Assembly: GCA_017509685.1 (NCBI GenBank)
Contig: JAFWPA010000031.1
Coordinates: 1-44,506 of the forward strand
Length of the DNA stretch: 44,506 nucleotides
Reading direction: 5' to 3'
DNA from: Bacteroidales bacterium
GTDB taxonomy: Bacteria; Bacteroidota; Bacteroidia; Bacteroidales; UBA932
In this document: in pieces, positions 1-7,739 of the stretch
Layout: the number at the start of each line of letters is the position of its first letter
Numbering within the stretch: the stretch's first letter is position 1
Position numbers and translations under genes: made by a program
Notes under the pieces: model-generated
Seen by the model: the letters and a program-made list of their open reading frames with translations, nothing else
What the model was told of the DNA's origin: nothing
Database searches by the model: none

Positions 1-78
1 AGATGTGGCACTCTCTCCAGAAAGATAGCGTCTTACCACTATCAACTTTTCTTCTAATGAATGTGTTTTCTTAGGCAT
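1..78 (-). CDS. IS3-family transposase OrfA, N-terminal 26 residues (cut by window edge)
   Basis: An open frame starting at ATG 78 runs leftward out of the window. Its 26 residues begin MPKKTHSLEEKL and continue with IVVRRYLSGES, the typical first helix and turn of the small helix-turn-helix protein OrfA encoded by IS3-family elements. OrfA binds the IS ends and is normally fused to the DDE catalytic OrfB by programmed -1 frameshifting. Only the first helix is visible, so whether this copy is intact is unknown. It sits next to a recognisable IS terminus, which supports the call. Confidence 0.75.
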   Translation of the reverse strand, partial: MPKKTHSLEEKLIVVRRYLSGESATS

Positions 79-115
79 AAACCCCGAAAGTTATGTCTAA
101 CTTTTGGGGGTCACA
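1..115 (-). mobile_element. Partial IS3-family (IS150-like) insertion sequence, 5' end
   Basis: The left edge of the window holds the start of an insertion sequence read on the minus strand. Beyond the transposase start codon (position 78), positions 80-113 form an imperfect inverted structure, CCCCGAAAGTT / AACTTTTGGGG, and read outward on the minus strand as TGACCCCCAAAAGTTAGACA. This resembles IS150-group terminal repeats (established knowledge). The outer boundary is put near 113-115 because the similarity stops there. The other end lies outside the window, so target duplication cannot be checked. Confidence 0.7.
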
Positions 116-335
116 TCACGAGTATAGGGGGAGGGGCCCGCTGGATACAAGCCCCGGAGGGGCGCAGGAGACAGTGGGAGGGGCCGGAGTGAGCGAAGCG
201 AACGGAGTTCCGCAGGAAGGAGTCTCTGCCGCAGGGCAACAATCGAAACCAAACGAAATGCTAAACGCTTTGAAGGGGTTTCGAATACGAAAAAAAAAGG
301 TTACATTTGTGGATAGTTAAGGAAAACTATTCCAC
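116..335. other. GC-rich non-coding stretch between IS end and phosphatase gene
   Basis: About 220 bases with runs of G (GGGGGAGGGG, GGGAGGGGCCGG) and words such as GCGAAGCGAACGGAG that recur in other intergenic stretches of this window. An open frame of 75 codons spans 93-320, but it crosses the IS end, is low in complexity and resembles no protein family, so I do not call it. The 3' part is AT-rich and carries the promoter of the next gene. Confidence 0.5.
302..309 (+). promoter_or_regulatory. -7 box TACATTTG for the alkaline phosphatase gene
   Basis: TACATTTG matches the Bacteroidetes TAnnTTTG element and lies 26 nt before the start codon at 336. An A-tract precedes it. No clear TTG -33 word sits 19-21 bp upstream. 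Confidence 0.5.
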
Positions 336-1460
336 ATGAAAAAGACACTGATTCCATTAGTTATCTTTATTTTGGCAGCGGTTTCCTGCAAGGAGAATGA
401 AACCGCGCTGCAGTATTATGCCACTCCTCATACTTACGATATCGTAAAGGTTCAGGAGCCGCCGCAGAGCAATGAGGTGCGCAACATCATTTTCCTCATT
501 GGAGACGGTATGGGACTGGAGCAGGTTTCCTGCGCCTGGGTGCTGAATCACGGTAAACTGAACCTGGACAATATGTCCCACATCGGCCTGTCCCGCACTT
601 ACGCTACGGATGAGCTCATCACCGATTCCGGTGCGGGCGGAACGGCGCTGGCGGCGGGCGTGAAGACGGCCTATAGCCACGTGGGTACGGCGGCCGATAC
701 CACAGACCTCTACTCCATCCTGGTGGATGCCGCCAAGGTGGGCAAGAAGACCGGTACGGTGGTCACCTGCCACTTTGCCGATGCTACGCCCTGCGACTTC
801 TGCTGCCACAACGAGTACCGTTATAATCAGGACGACCTCATAGCCGACTATGTGACCTGCGGCGTGGATTACCTGGCGGGCGGCGGCCTGGACTGGTTCA
901 CCGTGAACCGCAAGGACGGCCGTGACATCACCAAGGAAATGGCCGATGCCGGCTACACCGTAGCCCTTACCGAGGAAGAACTGATGCAGGCCGAGTTGCC
1001 TGTCATCGGCATCCTTTCCCCGGACAACCTGCCTGTGGCTCAGGAGAGGGGAGACCTCTTCCGCCGGATGGTGGCGCAGGGCCTGAAGGAATTGTCGGCC
1101 AATGAGAAGGGCTTTGTGATGATGATTGAAGGATCCTGCATTGACGACTGGCTGCATGGCAACGACATTGAGAAGGCCATGGAGGAGCTCCTGGACTTTG
1201 ACCGCACTCTGGGCGACGTGCTGGAATTCGCCGCCAAGGACGGACATACCCTGGTCGTGGTTACCGCTGACCACAGCACCGGCTGCCTTACCCTGCAGGA
1301 TGGTAACCTGGAGAAGGGGGAGATTGGCGTTTTCTTCGCCAGCGAGAGCCACAACGGCATCGCCGTGCCCGTGTATGCCTGGGGCCCCGGCTCCGAAATG
1401 TTCACCGGCATCCGTGAGAATGCCGAATGGGGACAGCTTGTAAAAAGTTTTGTAAAGTAA
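336..1460 (+). CDS. Alkaline phosphatase family lipoprotein (PhoA-type)
   Basis: A 374-residue phosphomonoesterase that would release phosphate from organic esters outside the inner membrane. Residues 1-18 form a lipoprotein signal with lipobox AAVSC (Cys18). IFLIGDGMG (residues 52-60) supplies the first zinc/magnesium-binding Asp57. TDSGAGGTA (96-103) holds the nucleophile Ser98. MIEGSCIDDW, VTADHSTGC and the SHNG...VPVYAWGPG segment supply the remaining metal ligands of the family. Length is in the usual range for bacteroidal members. The nucleophile motif reads DSG rather than the DSA of E. coli PhoA. It leads a tight same-strand group; the transporter starts 2 nt after its stop. Confidence 0.9.
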   Translation: MKKTLIPLVIFILAAVSCKENETALQYYATPHTYDIVKVQEPPQSNEVRNIIFLIGDGMGLEQVSCAWVLNHGKLNLDNMSHIGLSRTYATDELITDSGAGGTALAAGVKTAYSHVGTAADTTDLYSILVDAAKVGKKTGTVVTCHFADATPCDFCCHNEYRYNQDDLIADYVTCGVDYLAGGGLDWFTVNRKDGRDITKEMADAGYTVALTEEELMQAELPVIGILSPDNLPVAQERGDLFRRMVAQGLKELSANEKGFVMMIEGSCIDDWLHGNDIEKAMEELLDFDRTLGDVLEFAAKDGHTLVVVTADHSTGCLTLQDGNLEKGEIGVFFASESHNGIAVPVYAWGPGSEMFTGIRENAEWGQLVKSFVK

Positions 1461-1461
1461 T

Positions 1462-2373
1462 ATGACAGAGAAAAAACACAACTGGCTGCTGTATGCCCTG
1501 ATAACCATGATTACCTGGGGCATCTGGATGACGTTCTCGGACCCCACTATCGGGGAGATCTATCTGGGAATCCCCAAGGATTTCCCGTCCGAGATGGTGT
1601 ATGTGATCTGGGCGCTGTCCATGATTCCCTGCGCCATTTTTGCCTTGATTAACATCAAGTTCAAGTTGGACACGCGGCCCAAGTCCGTGGCGCTGAGTAT
1701 GGGCGTGGGTCTGCTGGGCGCGGGCGGACAGCTGGTGCTGTTCCTGGCGCTCAAGTACGCCCCTTCCTATCTGGTGATGCCCATGATCAGCGTGGCGCCC
1801 ATCGTGACGGTGCTGTTATCGGCCACCTTCCTCAAAGAGAAAGTGTCCAAACTGGGCATTGTGGGTATTATACTGGCTTTTGTGGCCATCATCTGCTTCG
1901 CCATTCCCAGTGACACCGAAGGCAGTGCGCAGGGCTGGCTGTGGATCCTGCTGGCGGCCGTGGTCTTCATCTGCTGGGGCATCCAGGCCTTTGTGATGAA
2001 GTTGGCCAACAACCATACCCCCGACGCTGAAAGCGTGTTCGTGTACATGGCCATCGCCGCCGTGGTGCTTATCCCGGTGGCGTTCCTGCTCAAGTCTCCG
2101 TCGGCCCTCACCGAATACGGCATGGCGGTACCTACAAAGGTATTCTTCGTGCAGATCCTCAATGCCATCGGCGCCTTCACCCTGGTCTATGCCAACCGTT
2201 ACGGCAAGGCCATGGTCATTGCTCCGCTGGCCGATGCCTGTTCTCCCGTGATTTGCTGCCTGCTGTCCATTGTGCTGCTGCTCATCGCCAATATGGACGC
2301 CCTGCCCACCGTGTGGCAGATTACCGGTATGGTGGCGGCTATCAGTTGTGTATTTATCTTCAGTAGAGAGTAA
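1462..2373 (+). CDS. DMT-superfamily (EamA-like) transporter
   Basis: A 303-residue polytopic inner-membrane protein with about ten hydrophobic segments in two halves, the layout of drug/metabolite transporters of the EamA or sugar-transporter (GRP/RhaT-like) type. Segments include LSMGVGLLGAGGQLVLFLAL and the Trp/Gly-rich start LYALITMITWGIWMTF. Members export or import small metabolites; the substrate cannot be read from sequence. It begins 2 nt after the phosphatase stop and is followed after 5 nt by the histidine phosphatase, so it is probably cotranscribed with both and may move a dephosphorylated product. That role is inference. Confidence 0.8.
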   Translation: MTEKKHNWLLYALITMITWGIWMTFSDPTIGEIYLGIPKDFPSEMVYVIWALSMIPCAIFALINIKFKLDTRPKSVALSMGVGLLGAGGQLVLFLALKYAPSYLVMPMISVAPIVTVLLSATFLKEKVSKLGIVGIILAFVAIICFAIPSDTEGSAQGWLWILLAAVVFICWGIQAFVMKLANNHTPDAESVFVYMAIAAVVLIPVAFLLKSPSALTEYGMAVPTKVFFVQILNAIGAFTLVYANRYGKAMVIAPLADACSPVICCLLSIVLLLIANMDALPTVWQITGMVAAISCVFIFSRE

Positions 2374-2378
2374 GCCCT

Positions 2379-3635
2379 ATGAAACGTATTTTCCTGCTGC
2401 TGGCCCTGGCCCTTCCGCTGGCCGCCTGCGCCCCCCGCGAAACCGTCGTTCCCGTTCCCGCGGGCATAGAAGACAACCTGTTCCGTACGGGCGTGAACAC
2501 CAGCCCCTATGAGTATTTCCCCCAGGCCGAGACGCCGGTTCCGGCCGGTTACAAGCCTTTCTACATCAGCCATTACGGCCGCCACGGCTCCCGCAGCGAC
2601 TGGGGTGGAGCGCATTACGAGAAAGTGCTGGAAGCCTTCGGCAAGGCCCACGAGGCCGGTGTGCTCAATGAGGAAGGGGAGAAGGCCTATGGCACCATCC
2701 AGGAGATCTTCCGCCTGCACAATGACATGAACGGCCGTCTTACGCCCCGCGGCGCCCGCGAGCACCGTGCCATTGCCGGCCGTATGTACGGTAAATACAA
2801 GAACGTGCTGAAAAGCGGCCGCATCCGTGCCGTTTCCAGCACTGTGCCGCGCTGCATCGTGAGCATGGCCGCCTTCACCGGCGAGCTTCTGTCCCGGAAC
2901 CCTAAGCTGGATATCGGCTGGGATACCGGCGAGCGCTTTATGGAATACTGCAGCAGCCACGAGCCCAAGGACCTCACCGTGGACGCTTACAAGCTCATCA
3001 CGAAGCACGCCGAATCCCAGAAGCCGGACACCGTGACCTTCGCCTCCCACGTGTTCAATGACGTGGATGCCGGCCGCGCCGCCGTGGGCGGTTCCATCGA
3101 GAAGCTCCTGGACGGCACCCTGTCCTTCGCGGCCATCTCCGGCGCCTTCGACCAGGACGACAACCTCCTGCGCCTGTACAATGTGGCCGATCTGGAGCAC
3201 TATTCCCGCAACGTGTCCCTGAACCTGTACCTGCGCCAGTGCAACAGCCTGGAGTTCGGTGACCGCCGTATGGCCGTGGCCGAAACCGTGAACTGCGTGG
3301 AGGACGTCATCGCCAAGGCCGATGCTGCCATCGCCGACGGCGAATATGCCGCCGACCTCCGCTTCGGCCACGACTACCAGCTCCTGGCCGTTTGCTCCAA
3401 GATGGGCGTCAAGGGAATCGGCGAGCGCATGGACGCCGACGAAGCCGTGAACTGGCCCTGCTGGCAGTACAGCCCCTTCGCCGGCAACCTGCAGATGATT
3501 TTCTACAAGAACGCCGCCGGTGACGTGCTGGTGAAGTTCTACATCAACGAACGTGAGACCGGCCTCCTTGGCCTGGAAGGCGGCCCTTACTACAAGTGGG
3601 AAGATGTCAAACAAATATGGAAACCCAATGAATAA
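2379..3635 (+). CDS. Histidine-type (acid) phosphatase lipoprotein, phytase/MINPP-like
   Basis: A 418-residue member of the histidine phosphatase superfamily, branch 2. The signal ends in lipobox LAAC (Cys17), so it is predicted to be a surface or periplasmic lipoprotein. YGRHGSR (residues 67-72, Arg68-His69...Arg72) is the phosphohistidine motif, and FGHDY (His331-Asp332) is the HD pair that supplies the general acid. Bacterial relatives hydrolyse inositol phosphates or other phosphomonoesters. Eukaryotic-type MINPP enzymes have HAE instead of HD, so substrate remains open. It lies between a transporter and a lipoprotein in one operon; the next gene's ATG overlaps its end by 8 nt. Confidence 0.88.
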   Translation: MKRIFLLLALALPLAACAPRETVVPVPAGIEDNLFRTGVNTSPYEYFPQAETPVPAGYKPFYISHYGRHGSRSDWGGAHYEKVLEAFGKAHEAGVLNEEGEKAYGTIQEIFRLHNDMNGRLTPRGAREHRAIAGRMYGKYKNVLKSGRIRAVSSTVPRCIVSMAAFTGELLSRNPKLDIGWDTGERFMEYCSSHEPKDLTVDAYKLITKHAESQKPDTVTFASHVFNDVDAGRAAVGGSIEKLLDGTLSFAAISGAFDQDDNLLRLYNVADLEHYSRNVSLNLYLRQCNSLEFGDRRMAVAETVNCVEDVIAKADAAIADGEYAADLRFGHDYQLLAVCSKMGVKGIGERMDADEAVNWPCWQYSPFAGNLQMIFYKNAAGDVLVKFYINERETGLLGLEGGPYYKWEDVKQIWKPNE

Positions 3636-4947
3636 GATAAGCCTTACCATATTGGCCGCCCTGGCCATCGCCTCCTGCGCCTGCGGCCCCAAACAGGACG
3701 TCCCGAATCCCGATCCCGGCACCACAACGCCGGAAACGCCGGAGACCCCGCCGGAGAATTTTGAAGTCCACGTGCCGTTGAAGTCAGAGGTTACCCACGT
3801 GCAGCCCATGACGGGTATCGTGCTGTGGAATACCAGCAGCTCGGTCAAAAAGGATTATGTGCAGCTGGAGTTCTCCTATATGCTGTACAGCGACGTGTGC
3901 AAGGAGAAGGACGTCTATGACTGGACGCCCATGGACAAACTCCTGGAGCAGGTGGCGGCCCGCGGTCACCAGGCCGTGGTGCGCTTCCGCTATACCTATC
4001 CGGGTTATGACCCCGGTGCCGTTCCGGAGTATATCAAACAGTGGGAAGGCTACGAGGCCACACACGCAAAGAGTGAAGGCCGCATGACTGAATTCCCGGA
4101 CTGGCGCTGCGAGGAACTGCAGCGTTTCCATATGGAGTTCCACAGGCTCTTTGCCGAACGCTATGACAAGGACCCCCGTCTGGCCTTTGTGGAAACAGGT
4201 TTCGGCCTTTGGGCGGAGTACCATATCTATGACGGTCCCTGCATCATTGGCAAGACATTTCCTTCGCACGAATTCCAGGCGCAGTTCCTGCCCAAGATGG
4301 ACGAATGGTTCAAGGATACGCCCTGGCTTATCTCCATCGACGCATCCGACATCAAATACGCCCCCTTCCGCAAACAGAAGGACCTGCTGAACCTGAAATT
4401 CGGCAACTTCGACGATTCCTTCATGTGCGAGGACTGGGACGGCTACAACTGGGGCTGCTGGCGGTTCTTCGGCGAAGACCGTTACAAGAAGGCTCCCGCC
4501 GGCGGTGAGTTCAGTTATTATACCAGTTATGACCAGAAGCACGCCCTGGACCCTGCGGGCATGTATGGACGTGTGTTCGAAGACGTAGTGGCCAAAGTGC
4601 ATATGACCTTCATCATCGGCAACGACCAGCCCGGCAAGCAGACGCCGGAACGCATAGCCGAAGCTGCCATGTCCATGGGCTACCGCTTCGAAATCCGTGA
4701 TTTCGTCATCGGCGAAAACAATACGGCCCGCATCCTCATTGCCAATGTGGGTGTTGCACCCATCTACCGCGATGCCTTCGTGGAGCTGGACGGCGTGAAA
4801 GGAGAGCTGAATCTGCGCACCCTGATGCCCGGCGACGAAGCCTGGATCACCTTCCCCCACGCCACGTTGGAATCCGTTCCCCACATCGTCTGCGACCACT
4901 TGGTCGAGGGCCAGGAAATCCAATACCAAGCCGATATCAATCTTTAA
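3628..4947 (+). CDS. DUF4874/DUF4832-like lipoprotein (glycosidase-like fold)
   Basis: A predicted lipoprotein of 440 residues. I choose the ATG at 3628, overlapping the preceding stop by 8 nt, because it gives a proper signal (MNKISLTILAALAIASC) with a lipid-attached Cys; the longer frame from 3553 has no signal. A Pro/Thr/Glu-rich linker follows the Cys. The body has the pattern of DUF4874 then DUF4832 proteins: MDKLLEQVAARGHQAVVRFR early, ETGFGLWAEYH in the middle, and AMSMGYRFEIRDF before a beta-rich tail. These families resemble TIM-barrel glycosidases, but no activity is established. Translational coupling suggests action with the phosphatase. Family call is from memory of motifs. Confidence 0.7.
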   Translation: MNKISLTILAALAIASCACGPKQDVPNPDPGTTTPETPETPPENFEVHVPLKSEVTHVQPMTGIVLWNTSSSVKKDYVQLEFSYMLYSDVCKEKDVYDWTPMDKLLEQVAARGHQAVVRFRYTYPGYDPGAVPEYIKQWEGYEATHAKSEGRMTEFPDWRCEELQRFHMEFHRLFAERYDKDPRLAFVETGFGLWAEYHIYDGPCIIGKTFPSHEFQAQFLPKMDEWFKDTPWLISIDASDIKYAPFRKQKDLLNLKFGNFDDSFMCEDWDGYNWGCWRFFGEDRYKKAPAGGEFSYYTSYDQKHALDPAGMYGRVFEDVVAKVHMTFIIGNDQPGKQTPERIAEAAMSMGYRFEIRDFVIGENNTARILIANVGVAPIYRDAFVELDGVKGELNLRTLMPGDEAWITFPHATLESVPHIVCDHLVEGQEIQYQADINL

Positions 4948-4948
4948 A

Positions 4949-4983
4949 AAAAGCTCGCCAAATCAACGGCGAGCTTTTTTTGT
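4949..4983 (+). terminator. Rho-independent terminator after the phosphatase operon
   Basis: GCTCGCC (4953-4959) pairs with GGCGAGC (4968-4974) around an 8-nt loop, followed by a run of eight T and preceded by an A-run. It can serve both the plus-strand operon and the convergent minus-strand gene ending at 5000. Confidence 0.9.
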
Positions 4984-4999
4984 ATTTGATGCTTACAGC

Positions 5000-6406
5000 T
5001 TACTGGAGCATGTTGGCTTTGAACTTGTTGATGTCGTCCTGGGAGATACCAATCTCAAGCAGGTAGGCGTTCACGCCGTCCTGGAAGGAACCTTCACCGG
5101 CATAGCCCCAGATGACGTTGGCGGCGCCCTTGTAATCTACGCGGCGGGTCATCTTGGTCTTTTCACCGTCGGAGGTGGCATAGCCGTGAGGAGCGAACTG
5201 GGTGATCTCGTATTCCTGGGAGATGTCGCCTTCCGGAACGCCCAGGATACCCAGGGTGAGCATGGCCACGGTACCGGTACGGTCACGGCCCAGGGAGCAG
5301 TGGAAGTACACGGGCTTGTTCTGGTCCACCATATCAAAGATGAACTGCATGCACTGGCGGGTCTTTTCCTTATCCTGCTGGAGCATCTGGGAATAGCCTT
5401 CCTCGATGACGGGAGCGCAGAAATCGTAGTCGTCCACAATGCCCTTGAGGGAACTGTCGGAACTTACATCGCTATGGCCGCGGAGGTCCAATTCGGCCTT
5501 GAGGCCTTCTACCTTGATGGCGTTCTTACCGCTCTTGGCCAAGCCGTCGAAGCGGCCGCCACGGTATACCATGCGGTATTTGATGGTTTTGCCGTCCGTG
5601 GTCTTCCAACCGCCCAGGTCTCGGCTGTTGCGCATATTCTTGAAATAAACCTGGTGCAATTTACCCACGGTGTCGAAGCTGCCCTGCTTAATCACCTTGC
5701 CGTTGGATTCCACCTTGAAGGTGTAGTGCGTGTTGGGAAGCAGGTTGGTGATGGTTACATAGAGATTGTTGGCAGTGGGAGTGTAAGTCCATTCGCGGGT
5801 GGGTTCCGTTACGGTAACCACTACGTTCTGGGCCGTCTGGTCGGTCCAGCGGATGGTGTATTCCGACGGTTTGTCGGACTTGCCGGGGCATACGTCCACA
5901 TTGTTTTCTTCGGCCCAGGTGAGCAGCGAAGTGAAGCTGCAGTCGTGGGTGGGATACTGGATGTCCGTGAGGAATTTCTCCACATTGGCGTTGGTGGCCA
6001 GGATGTCCGTGGCACCGTCTACGATCTCCGGGGGGATGTCTGCCGGCGGCTCGGGAGGAGTGACGGCCGATACGGTAACGGTGATGGTGGTCTCTGCGGC
6101 GGTGAACTTGCCTTCCACGGCGGCTACGCTGAGCTTGAGGTTACCGTTGCCGGCTTTCACACCGGTAACCAGACCGGTTTCGGATACGGTGTACACGCCG
6201 GATTCGTCGGGGGTATAGACGATGGGGGCGGTGGAGTTGGTAGAAGCCGTAATCTGGGCGGTGCTGCCTTCCTCTACGGTGATGTTACTGGCGGTGATGG
6301 TTGCCTGTACCGGATCCGGCTGGGGTTCCGGAGTAGGATCCTTCTTCCCGCAGCAAACAATCACGGGAAGGACCAGAAGGGTCACAAATAAATAGCGGAA
6401 TTTCAT
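5000..6406 (-). CDS. Tyrosine/dual-specificity phosphatase lipoprotein with N-terminal Ig-like domain
   Basis: A 468-residue predicted lipoprotein (signal to Cys18/19, then a Pro-rich linker). Residues 34-112 look like a Big_2-type immunoglobulin-like domain (ITVEEGSTAQITAS, GLVTGVKAGNG). Residues 180-245 look fibronectin-III-like. From about 255 a Y_phosphatase3-type domain begins (NSRDLGGW, YRGGRFDGL), with the catalytic loop HCSLGRDRTG at 369-378: Cys370 nucleophile, Arg376 phosphate-binding. It would dephosphorylate protein or small phosphoesters outside the cytoplasm. It converges with the phosphatase operon and is divergent from the response regulator, with a long inverted repeat in its promoter. 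Confidence 0.87.
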   Translation of the reverse strand: MKFRYLFVTLLVLPVIVCCGKKDPTPEPQPDPVQATITASNITVEEGSTAQITASTNSTAPIVYTPDESGVYTVSETGLVTGVKAGNGNLKLSVAAVEGKFTAAETTITVTVSAVTPPEPPADIPPEIVDGATDILATNANVEKFLTDIQYPTHDCSFTSLLTWAEENNVDVCPGKSDKPSEYTIRWTDQTAQNVVVTVTEPTREWTYTPTANNLYVTITNLLPNTHYTFKVESNGKVIKQGSFDTVGKLHQVYFKNMRNSRDLGGWKTTDGKTIKYRMVYRGGRFDGLAKSGKNAIKVEGLKAELDLRGHSDVSSDSSLKGIVDDYDFCAPVIEEGYSQMLQQDKEKTRQCMQFIFDMVDQNKPVYFHCSLGRDRTGTVAMLTLGILGVPEGDISQEYEITQFAPHGYATSDGEKTKMTRRVDYKGAANVIWGYAGEGSFQDGVNAYLLEIGISQDDINKFKANMLQ

Positions 6407-6442
6407 GGTATAAATTAGTGATTAGTAGTTGCGGTTGTCCCA

Positions 6443-6450
6443 CAAAGATA
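6443..6450 (-). promoter_or_regulatory. -7 box TATCTTTG for the tyrosine-phosphatase lipoprotein
   Basis: On the minus strand TATCTTTG lies 36 nt before the start codon at 6406. The upstream edge of the box is 2 nt from a nested inverted repeat (6453-6491). Confidence 0.6.
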
Positions 6451-6452
6451 GT

Positions 6453-6491
6453 GATTATCCGTTTCATTTGTTCCATTTGGAACGGATAATC
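6453..6491. promoter_or_regulatory. Nested inverted repeat, candidate operator in divergent promoter region
   Basis: GATTATCCGTT (6453-6463) and AACGGATAATC (6481-6491) are perfect 11-bp inverted arms. Inside and overlapping the right arm is a second perfect palindrome, GTTCCA-TT-TGGAAC (6470-6483). The structure covers the -10 to -50 zone of the minus-strand promoter. No T-run follows, so it is not a standard terminator. Confidence 0.55.
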
Positions 6492-6559
6492 GCAAACAAA
6501 ACGTTTCGTTTGCTTTCGTTTCTTCTGTGCAATATATTTACAAAGTCCTTGTTTTTTGT

Positions 6560-6567
6560 TAATTTTG
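6560..6567 (+). promoter_or_regulatory. -7 box TAATTTTG for the response regulator operon
   Basis: TAATTTTG matches TAnnTTTG and lies 20 nt before the ATG at 6588. The -33 region reads TTTAC, a weak match. Confidence 0.5.
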
Positions 6568-6587
6568 CATAATAAAGTTATACGCCA

Positions 6588-7739
6588 ATGAAAGTTCTGA
6601 TTGTAGACGATGAGCGCGCCATCCGCTATTCCCTCAAGGAGATTCTGGAGATGGAGAATTACCAGGTAGAAACGGCCGAAAACGGCCAGGAAGGCCTGGA
6701 AAAAGCCCGGAAGGAGAAGTATGACGCCATCTTCTGCGACATCAAGATGCCCCAGATGGACGGTACCGAAATGCTGGTGAAACTCATCGAGGAAGGCATC
6801 GAGTCCCCGGTAATCATGGTTTCCGGCCATGCCGATATCATTACGGCGGTGGACTGCATCAAGAAGGGCGCCTTCGATTTCATCGAGAAGCCCCTGGACC
6901 TGAACCGCATCCTCATCACCCTGAAGAACGCCACGGACAAGGCCAACCTGGTCAAGGAAACCAAGATCCTGAAGAAGAAAATCTATGGCCGGGAGATGGT
7001 GGGGGCATCGGCCCCTATCGGCCACCTCAAGGAGATGATCGGCAAGGTGGCGCCCACCCAGGCCAGCGTCCTCATCACGGGCCCCAACGGGTCCGGCAAG
7101 GAGCTGGTGGCCCAGAGCATCTATCAGCTTAGCGACCGCTCCATGATGCCTTTCGTGGAGGTGAACTGCGCCGCCATCCCGTCAGAGCTCATCGACAGCG
7201 AGCTCTTCGGCCACAAGAAGGGGTCGTTTACATCGGCCATCCGGGACCACAAGGGCAAGTTTGAGCAGGCCGATGGCGGCACCATCTTCCTGGACGAGAT
7301 TGGCGATATGTCCCTGCCCGCACAGGCCAAGGTGCTGCGCGTGCTGCAGGAGCGGAAGCTCACTCCTGTGGGCGGCGACAAAGAGATCACCGTGGACGTA
7401 CGCGTGATCGCCGCCACCAACAAAAACTTGCAGGAAGAGATTGCCAAGGGCAATTTCCGCGAGGACCTGTACCACCGGCTCAGCGTGATTGTGCTGCGGG
7501 TTCCCGGCCTGGACGAGCGCAAGGAGGACATCCCCCTGCTGGTAGAGCACTTCGCCGGCAGCATCTGCGCCGAAGCCGGCAAGCCCGGCGTCACTTTTGC
7601 CGATGATGCCATGAAGCTGCTCCAGGAGCGCTCCTGGCCCGGCAATATCCGGGAACTGCGCAACGTGGTGGAACGCCTGCTCATCCTGGGCGGCAACCCC
7701 GTCACGGCGCAGGACGTAAAAGACTACGTCATCTTCTAA
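6588..7739 (+). CDS. Sigma-54-type response regulator without DNA-binding domain
   Basis: A 383-residue NtrC-class protein. Residues 1-118 are a receiver domain with acidic pocket Asp7/Asp8, phospho-acceptor Asp51 (FCDIKMP) and Lys101. Residues 138-370 are an AAA+ ATPase: Walker A GPNGSGKE (165-172), Walker B FLDEIGD (234-240), and the sigma-54 contact loop as GSFTSA (212-217) where the classic form is GAFTGA. The protein ends at residue 383, just after the helical subdomain, so the usual C-terminal Fis-type helix-turn-helix is absent. Such truncated regulators are known in Bacteroidetes. No partner kinase is next to it. The AsmA-like gene starts directly after its stop codon. Confidence 0.88.
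   Translation: MKVLIVDDERAIRYSLKEILEMENYQVETAENGQEGLEKARKEKYDAIFCDIKMPQMDGTEMLVKLIEEGIESPVIMVSGHADIITAVDCIKKGAFDFIEKPLDLNRILITLKNATDKANLVKETKILKKKIYGREMVGASAPIGHLKEMIGKVAPTQASVLITGPNGSGKELVAQSIYQLSDRSMMPFVEVNCAAIPSELIDSELFGHKKGSFTSAIRDHKGKFEQADGGTIFLDEIGDMSLPAQAKVLRVLQERKLTPVGGDKEITVDVRVIAATNKNLQEEIAKGNFREDLYHRLSVIVLRVPGLDERKEDIPLLVEHFAGSICAEAGKPGVTFADDAMKLLQERSWPGNIRELRNVVERLLILGGNPVTAQDVKDYVIF

Noticed and set aside
93-320. 75-codon frame as a gene
   Set aside because: It crosses the IS terminus, is low in complexity and has no family likeness or promoter.
2379-3635. Calling the histidine phosphatase a MINPP (phytase) outright
   Set aside because: The catalytic pair is HD, not the HAE of MINPP proteins; substrate cannot be fixed from sequence.
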